From positions 1-42,965 of the forward strand of contig CABXVD010000006.1 of assembly GCA_902515625.1 (NCBI GenBank): a stretch of DNA of 42,965 nucleotides, written 5' to 3'. This DNA is from an uncultured Pelagibacteraceae bacterium. Lineage in GTDB: Bacteria; Pseudomonadota; Alphaproteobacteria; Pelagibacterales; Pelagibacteraceae. Numbering within the stretch: position 1 is the stretch's first letter; the number at the start of each line of letters is the position of its first letter. The translations under genes were made by a program, and so were the position numbers. The notes beneath the pieces were generated by a model, which saw only the letters and a list, made by a program, of their open reading frames with translations, ran no database searches and had not been told where the DNA came from. Positions 36,791-42,965 of this stretch are shown here, one piece after another.

Positions 36791-37509
36791 TTTTTTAAAA
36801 ATTTCGCAATATAATTTACAGATAAATCTTTTGTAATACTCCACTCGTCTTTAATTATATTAAAATGCATTCCATCAAACTTTTTTAAAGATAAATTATT
36901 TTTGGTCAAAATCTTTTTAAGTTCCTCAGGTTTGACAAATTTTTCCCACTCATGAGTTCCTATTGGTAACCATCTTAAAACATATTCTGCTCCAACTATA
37001 GCAAACACATATGATTTTAAAGTTTTATTAATTGTTGCAACAAACATTAATCCGTTTTTCTTAAGAAGTTTAGAGCATGATTTTAAAAAGAAAGAAATAT
37101 CTTCTACATGCTCAACTATTTCCATATTGAGTATTACATCAAATTTTTTTGTAATTTTTAATTTTTCAGGTGATGAACAAATGTAATTTATTTTAAGCCC
37201 ATTTTTTTTTGCATGAAGTTTTGCAATTTTAATATTTTTAATTGATGCATCGATACCTGTAATATTAGCACCCAATCTAGACATTGGTTCAGAAAGTAAT
37301 CCCCCACCACAACCAATATCTAAAATATTAATTCCAGATAAAGGGTTAGCTATATTTTTTATTTTAAATTGTTCAATTATATTTTCTTTAATATATTTAA
37401 TCCTTATTGGATTGAATTTGTGTAAAGGTTTAAATTTTCCATGGGGATCCCACCATTCATCCGCTATATTTGAAAATTTTTCTATTTCTTTTTTATTTAC
37501 GCTACTCAT
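36787..37509 (-). CDS. ubiG: 3-demethylubiquinol 3-O-methyltransferase
   Basis: FSNIADEWWDPHGKFKPLHKFNPIRIKYI, LDIGCGGGLLSEPMSRLGANITGID. Confidence 0.95.
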   Translation of the reverse strand: MSSVNKKEIEKFSNIADEWWDPHGKFKPLHKFNPIRIKYIKENIIEQFKIKNIANPLSGINILDIGCGGGLLSEPMSRLGANITGIDASIKNIKIAKLHAKKNGLKINYICSSPEKLKITKKFDVILNMEIVEHVEDISFFLKSCSKLLKKNGLMFVATINKTLKSYVFAIVGAEYVLRWLPIGTHEWEKFVKPEELKKILTKNNLSLKKFDGMHFNIIKDEWSITKDLSVNYIAKFLKN

Positions 37510-37582
37510 GTAAGATAATTAGTTGACATAGCAATTAAGATGTATTTTATCAAATATTAATTAAATATTTATTTAGCTGATC

Positions 37583-38794
37583 ATGAAAACTGTAGTGCTT
37601 AAATTTGGTGGAACTTCTGTTGGTAGTATCGATAGAATTAAAAAAGTATGTAAAATTATAGCTTCTTATAAAAAGAAAAAATATAAAGTGGTTGTAATTT
37701 CTTCAGCTATGAGCGGTGTTACAAATGATCTAGTTAATAAATCAAAGTCAATTAGTAACAATTTTGATTTAGCAGAATATGACGCACTAGTATCTACTGG
37801 TGAACAAGTTTCATGTGCGCTTATAGCAGGCCGATTAAAACATATTGGATTAAAATCTAGATCTTGGTTATCTTGGCAGTTACCTATTTTTACAGAGGGT
37901 AATTATTCAAGTGCTAGAATAAATAAAATAAACATTAAAGAATTAAATAAATATATTAAAAGTGGCGGCATCCCAATTGTTACTGGTTTCCAAGGAATTA
38001 ATAAAAATTTTAGAATTACGACTATTGGTAGAAGTGGATCTGATGCTACAGCAATAATGTTAGCTAAATATATTAAAGCTGACGAATGTATAATCTATAC
38101 GGATGTAGAAGGAGTTTATACTACTGACCCGAGACAGCATAAAAAAGCAAAAAAAATTAAAAAAATTTTCTATGATGAGATGCTTGAAATGGCATCATTA
38201 GGTTCAAAAGTTATGCAACCAACATCAATCCAGGATGCAAAGCTGAATAAAATAGATATTAAAGTCAAATCCTCTTTTGCATTTAAGTCAGGAACTTTAA
38301 TTACAAATTCTAAAAAATCATTTAGTGACCAAATAATTACTGGAATTTCATCAACTAAAAATGATGCTAAAATAACAATAGTAGGTGTTAAGGATAGACC
38401 AGGGGTTGCTGCATCAATTTTTAAACCATTATCTAAAAATCTGATTAATGTTGATATGGTTGTTCAAAATATCTCACAAAATGGAAAAAATACTGATTTG
38501 ACTTTTACAATTAAATCTGAGGATCTTAAAAAAACTGAAAAGCTCATAAAAGAAAACAAAAGCATTTCATATAAAAAATTATCTTTTGACAGAAATGTAT
38601 CTAAAGTGTCAATAATTGGTGTTGGAATGATTACAACACCAGGAATAACTTACAGAATGTTTCAAGCTTTAGCATCAAAAAAAATAAATATTTTAGTTAT
38701 TTCAACATCTGAAATTAAAATTTCAGTTTTAGTATCTGCAATGCATGTTAAAAAAGCGATTGCATCTTTACATAAAGAATTTAAATTAGATTAA
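37583..38794 (+). CDS. lysC: Aspartate kinase
   Basis: [55 protein letters not shown], tandem ACT domains. Confidence 0.96.
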   Translation: MKTVVLKFGGTSVGSIDRIKKVCKIIASYKKKKYKVVVISSAMSGVTNDLVNKSKSISNNFDLAEYDALVSTGEQVSCALIAGRLKHIGLKSRSWLSWQLPIFTEGNYSSARINKINIKELNKYIKSGGIPIVTGFQGINKNFRITTIGRSGSDATAIMLAKYIKADECIIYTDVEGVYTTDPRQHKKAKKIKKIFYDEMLEMASLGSKVMQPTSIQDAKLNKIDIKVKSSFAFKSGTLITNSKKSFSDQIITGISSTKNDAKITIVGVKDRPGVAASIFKPLSKNLINVDMVVQNISQNGKNTDLTFTIKSEDLKKTEKLIKENKSISYKKLSFDRNVSKVSIIGVGMITTPGITYRMFQALASKKINILVISTSEIKISVLVSAMHVKKAIASLHKEFKLD

Positions 38795-38798
38795 CCAA

Positions 38799-39893
38799 AT
38801 GAGTGTAAGGCCATTTAGAGATATCAACAGAAGAAAAACAAAAGTAATAAATGTTGGTGATGTTAAAATTGGAGGAGATAACCCAATTTCAGTTCAATCA
38901 ATGACAAACACTTTAACAACTGATGTTAAAGCAACAATAAATCAAATTAATGATATTGCAGAGGAAGGAGCTGATATAGTTAGAGTTTCGTGTCCAGATA
39001 CAGACTCAACCAAAGCTCTTAAAGAAATAGTTAAACATGTTTCTATCCCAGTAGTAGCGGATATTCATTTTCATTATAAAAGAGCGATTGAAGCGGCTGA
39101 AAATGGAGCTAAATGTTTAAGGATTAATCCTGGAAATATTGGTGAGGAGTCAAAAATTCATGAGGTTCTTAGTGCCGCAAAGAATAACGGTTGCTCGGTT
39201 AGAATTGGAGTAAATGCTGGATCATTAGAAAAAGATATATTAGATAAGTTTAAAGAACCATGTCCGGAAGCTCTAGTGGAAAGTGCTTTAAGAAATATAA
39301 AAATATTAGAAGATAAAGATTTTTTTAATTTTAAAATAAGCGTTAAGTCTTCAGATGTTTTCTTATCTATTGGTGCCTATAGACAATTATCTAAAGTTTG
39401 TGATTATCCTCTTCATCTGGGTATTACTGAGGCTGGGAGTTTTGTATCTGGGAGTATAAAGTCTTCTATTGGACTTGGAAGTCTTTTAATGGACGGAATT
39501 GGAGACACAATAAGGATTTCCCTATCAGATAATCCTACAAAGGAAGTTACAATTGGAAATGAAATTCTAAAATCATTAAACCTAAGAAATAGAGGTGTTA
39601 AAATTATATCTTGTCCTTCTTGTGCAAGACAAGCTTTTCAAGTAATTGATACTGTCAAAATATTAGAGGAAAAACTATCTCATATAAAAACACCAATAAC
39701 TCTCTCAATAATTGGGTGTGTTGTAAATGGGCCAGGAGAAGCAGCTATGACTGACGTAGGAATTACTGGAGGCGGAAAAGGAAATAATATGCTTTATTTA
39801 TCAGGAGTTCAAAATGAAAAGGTTTTGACCAAAGATATTATAGAAAAAGTTGTTACAGAAGTTGAAAAAAAAGCATCTGAGCTAGAAATCTAA
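38799..39893 (+). CDS. ispG: 4-hydroxy-3-methylbut-2-en-1-yl diphosphate synthase
   Basis: [55 protein letters not shown]. Confidence 0.97.
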   Translation: MSVRPFRDINRRKTKVINVGDVKIGGDNPISVQSMTNTLTTDVKATINQINDIAEEGADIVRVSCPDTDSTKALKEIVKHVSIPVVADIHFHYKRAIEAAENGAKCLRINPGNIGEESKIHEVLSAAKNNGCSVRIGVNAGSLEKDILDKFKEPCPEALVESALRNIKILEDKDFFNFKISVKSSDVFLSIGAYRQLSKVCDYPLHLGITEAGSFVSGSIKSSIGLGSLLMDGIGDTIRISLSDNPTKEVTIGNEILKSLNLRNRGVKIISCPSCARQAFQVIDTVKILEEKLSHIKTPITLSIIGCVVNGPGEAAMTDVGITGGGKGNNMLYLSGVQNEKVLTKDIIEKVVTEVEKKASELEI

Positions 39894-39895
39894 AA

Positions 39896-40972
39896 ATGAT
39901 ACCCAATAAAACAATTAAAGAACTTATATCAAGGCATTCTACATTAGAAAAGGATTTATCTTCTGGAACTATAGATAAAAAGTTATTTGCGGATAAATCA
40001 AAAGAATATTCAGATGTAAATGAAATTATTGAAAATGCAAAAAAATATATTTCATTTGATAATGATAAGAAAGAATTAGAAAAAATATTAAATGATAGTT
40101 CATTGGATGACGAATTAAGAAATATGGCTGAAACTGAATTAAGTGATCTACAAATACAACATGAGACAAATGAAAAAAAATTAAAATTATTTTTGTTACC
40201 AAAAGATGAAGCAGATAAAAAAAATGCTATTATTGAAATAAGAGCAGGTACAGGTGGATTAGAAGCAAGTTTATTTGCATCTGATCTTTTTAAAATGTAT
40301 GAAAAAGTTAGCCATAAAAAAAAATGGTCTTTAGAACTCATTTCAATTTCAAGAAGCGATGCAGGTGGTTTAAAAGAAGTTATAGCCTCAATTAAAGGTA
40401 ATAATATTTATTCAACACTTAAATATGAAAGTGGAGTCCATAGAGTGCAAAGAGTTCCTGATACTGAAACTCAAGGCAGAGTTCATACATCAGCGGCAAC
40501 AGTTGCTGTATTACCTGAAGCAGAAGAGGTTGATTTAAAAATAAATGATTCAGATTTAAGAATTGATGTTTTTAGAGCTGGCGGACCTGGTGGTCAATCT
40601 GTGAATACAACCGATAGTGCTGTGAGAATAACCCATATTCCTTCTGGACTATCTGTCTCTCAACAGGATGAAAAATCTCAACATAAAAATAAAGCAAAAG
40701 GAATGAAAATATTGAGAGCACGTTTATATGAATTGGAAAGATCTAGAATTGATCAAGAAAGATCAAAAGATCGTAAAACTAAAATTGGGACTGGGGACAG
40801 ATCAGAACGTATTAGAACTTATAATTTTCCGCAGGGAAGAGTGACTGATCATAGAATAAACCTAACATTACATAGATTAGAAGAGTTTTTAGAAGGAGAA
40901 GCCTTTGATGAGATAATTGAGTCATTAACTTTGCAAGCTCAAGAAGAGAGTCTCAGTAATTTGAAAAAATGA
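39896..40972 (+). CDS. prfA: Peptide chain release factor 1
   Basis: [71 protein letters not shown] (GGQ). Confidence 0.96.
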   Translation: MIPNKTIKELISRHSTLEKDLSSGTIDKKLFADKSKEYSDVNEIIENAKKYISFDNDKKELEKILNDSSLDDELRNMAETELSDLQIQHETNEKKLKLFLLPKDEADKKNAIIEIRAGTGGLEASLFASDLFKMYEKVSHKKKWSLELISISRSDAGGLKEVIASIKGNNIYSTLKYESGVHRVQRVPDTETQGRVHTSAATVAVLPEAEEVDLKINDSDLRIDVFRAGGPGGQSVNTTDSAVRITHIPSGLSVSQQDEKSQHKNKAKGMKILRARLYELERSRIDQERSKDRKTKIGTGDRSERIRTYNFPQGRVTDHRINLTLHRLEEFLEGEAFDEIIESLTLQAQEESLSNLKK

Positions 40973-41811
40973 ATATTAATTCAGCAATAATAAATGGTGC
41001 AAAAGTTTTAAAAGATAATTTTATTAGTAATCCATATTTAGATTCTGAGATATTGATGGCTAAGGCAATTGATAAAGATAGAAAATATGTTTTGCTTAAT
41101 CCTAAAAGACCTCTCGATATAGATGATTTAAATATTTTTAAAAAATTAATAAAAAAGAGATCACTTGGAAAACCAATTGCTTATTTAACCAATAAAAAAT
41201 TCTTTTGGAACTCAGAATTTTTAGTATCAAATGATACTTTGATACCTCGGCCAGATACAGAGTTAATTATTGAAAAAGTTCTAGAATTAACAGCTCATAA
41301 AAAAAAAATAAGTATATTAGAGATAGGAATTGGAACCGGTTGTATAATTTTGTCTATTTTGAAAGAGAGAAAAAGTTTTTATGGAACAGGAATTGACATA
41401 AGCAAAAGTTGTTTAAATGTAACTAAATTAAACGCTATTATGCTTAAAGTAAGCTCCAGACTTAAAATATATAAATCAGATGTTGACAAATTCAAATTAG
41501 GCAAATATGATTTAGTTATATCTAATCCTCCATATATTAAAAAAAAAGTTTTAAAATATTTGGAAAAAGAAGTTGCTATGTTTGAGCCAAAACTAGCTTT
41601 AGATGGTGGTTTAGATGGTTTATCAGCAATCAGAAAAGTAATTAAAAAATCATCTGAACTGATTAAGAAGAACGGCAAGTTTGTTTTAGAGATCGGTTTT
41701 GATCAAAAAAATAAAATAACTAGTTTATTAAAAAAAGAAGGATTTTATATTAATAGTGTTAACAAAGACCTTGCTAATAAAGATCGATGTATAGTTTGTA
41801 CAAAAATATAG
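40969..41811 (+). CDS. prmC: Release factor N5-glutamine methyltransferase
   Basis: [41 protein letters not shown]; immediately downstream of prfA. Confidence 0.95.
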   Translation: MNINSAIINGAKVLKDNFISNPYLDSEILMAKAIDKDRKYVLLNPKRPLDIDDLNIFKKLIKKRSLGKPIAYLTNKKFFWNSEFLVSNDTLIPRPDTELIIEKVLELTAHKKKISILEIGIGTGCIILSILKERKSFYGTGIDISKSCLNVTKLNAIMLKVSSRLKIYKSDVDKFKLGKYDLVISNPPYIKKKVLKYLEKEVAMFEPKLALDGGLDGLSAIRKVIKKSSELIKKNGKFVLEIGFDQKNKITSLLKKEGFYINSVNKDLANKDRCIVCTKI

Positions 41812-41824
41812 TTTTTTAAAAATC

Positions 41825-42271
41825 ATGGTAACATTTAGAAACAATAGCAATAACAACAATAGAAGAAATAACTTCAGAAGAAATGATAGAAACTTTAAAT
41901 CAAATGGAGACAGACCAAAGTTTGCATCAAATTTCTCAAATAATGAAAATTTTAAAAGAAAAGCTCCTGGTAGAAATAACCACAATGCACCAAAATTAAT
42001 TGAAAAATATAATGATTTAGCAAGAGAAGCTTCTTCAAATGGGGACAAAATTTTATCAGAAAATTATCTTCAACACGCAGATCATTTTACAAGGGTTTTG
42101 AATGAACGAGAAAGCATTAGAAAAGAAAGATTTTCTGAAAATAAAAGTCAGGAGAATTCTAATCTTCCAGAAGAAACCAAGATACAAAATGAAGAAATTT
42201 CAAAAACTAATTTAGCTAATGTATCAAATAAAGAGAATGAGGAAGAAAAAGGTTCAGAGCCTCAAGTTTAA
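41825..42271 (+). CDS. DUF4167 family protein
   Basis: N/R-rich N-terminus then APKLIEKYNDLAREASSNGDKILSENYLQHADHFTRVLNE. Confidence 0.85.
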   Translation: MVTFRNNSNNNNRRNNFRRNDRNFKSNGDRPKFASNFSNNENFKRKAPGRNNHNAPKLIEKYNDLAREASSNGDKILSENYLQHADHFTRVLNERESIRKERFSENKSQENSNLPEETKIQNEEISKTNLANVSNKENEEEKGSEPQV

Positions 42272-42275
42272 ATCA

Positions 42276-42965
42276 TTAATTTAACCCTATAATTTTTTCA
42301 GATTTTAAAACATCTAATTTAATTTTTTTAGTCTCAAATATTTTTCTTTCTTTACCCTTAAGAATTTTTCCAGAGGGTAATTTTAGTTTTTGAGAATTAA
42401 CTTTTTTTCCATTGACTATAACTTCGTAGTGTAAATGTGGACCAGTTGATTTACCAGTTGATCCTACATAACCTATGGTTTGACCTTGTTTAACTCTTAC
42501 GCCTGTTTTAATTCCACGAGCAAAATTTGACATATGAGCATAAATAGTTTGATAGGTTGAGTTATGTCTTATTTTAACACAGTTTCCTCCACCACCACAC
42601 CATCCAGCTTTTTTAACTACACCATCTCCCGATGCCATAATTGGAGTTCCCATTGGTGCAGCAAAATCCGTTCCTCTATGCATTTTATTAAATCCATCTA
42701 TAGGATGTTTTCTCATTCCAAAAGGAGATGAAAGTCTGGCTCCATTTATTGGAGTCTTCATTAATGCTTTTTTTACACTTTTTCCATTTTTATCATAATG
42801 ACCTTCACTTCCATTATTATCAAAATAATACAAACTATTATCTTGACCGCTAAGTTTTAGATTAGCAAAAAGAATTTCTCCAGTTTCAATTATTTCATTT
42901 TTTTCATTCAAGAATATTTCATACATAATTTGAAATTTATCTTGTTTTCTTATATCTCTTTGAAA
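42276..42965 (-). CDS. M23 family metallopeptidase, C-terminal part (5' end outside window)
   Basis: SSPFGMRKHPIDGFNKMHRGTDFAAPMGTPIMASGDGVV, IYAHMSNF, STGPHLHYEVIVNG. Frame stays open to the window edge (FQRDIRKQDKFQIMYEIF), so 42926 is not the true start. Confidence 0.92.
   Translation of the reverse strand, partial: FQRDIRKQDKFQIMYEIFLNEKNEIIETGEILFANLKLSGQDNSLYYFDNNGSEGHYDKNGKSVKKALMKTPINGARLSSPFGMRKHPIDGFNKMHRGTDFAAPMGTPIMASGDGVVKKAGWCGGGGNCVKIRHNSTYQTIYAHMSNFARGIKTGVRVKQGQTIGYVGSTGKSTGPHLHYEVIVNGKKVNSQKLKLPSGKILKGKERKIFETKKIKLDVLKSEKIIGLN

Noticed and set aside
39853-40341. 162-aa minus-strand ORF
   Set aside because: Antisense to prfA; S/F/N-rich shadow ORF.
41728-42048. 106-aa minus-strand ORF with poly-Leu
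   Set aside because: Leu run is the complement of the N/R-rich aac/aga codons of the DUF4167 gene.
1-42965. CRISPR arrays, IS elements, prophage or integrase genes
   Set aside because: No regularly spaced repeats, terminal inverted repeats, transposase or integrase-like proteins were seen.

Overview
The window is an AT-rich, very gene-dense piece of an alphaproteobacterial chromosome. Its composition, gaps near zero, gene order and a glycine riboswitch in front of malate synthase all suggest the SAR11/Pelagibacterales clade. I support about 42 protein genes. They include the end of hisD, infA, a csp gene, hisS-hisZ-hisG, an rmuC / RecB-family nuclease / exonuclease I cluster, and one reverse-strand run of 14 genes (rnd-kdsD-lptC-lptB-aroA-cmk-rpsA-ihfB-pyrF-trpF-trpB-trpA-accD-folC). 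They also include gcrA, argD-argF, kdsB-pheA, dnaX-ybaB-recR, glcB, accA, secA, argJ, ubiG, lysC-ispG-prfA-prmC and an M23 peptidase that runs off the right edge. RNA features are tRNA-Phe, tRNA-His, the SRP RNA (ffs) and a tandem glycine riboswitch. No phage, transposon or CRISPR array was found. The most interesting observations are: (1) tRNA-His ending 4 nt before the hisS ATG, so 3' processing could leave a nearly leaderless hisS mRNA; (2) an A9 run in dnaX followed at once by a -1 frame TGA, a candidate gamma/tau recoding site; (3) a cytidylate kinase whose Walker A lysine is replaced by alanine; (4) a three-gene DNA-processing cluster with an MGME1/phage-exonuclease-like nuclease; (5) a tRNA-Phe with a non-canonical T-loop and D-loop; (6) a 16-bp divergent spacer that must serve the 14-gene run. 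All functional claims are inferred from sequence alone.
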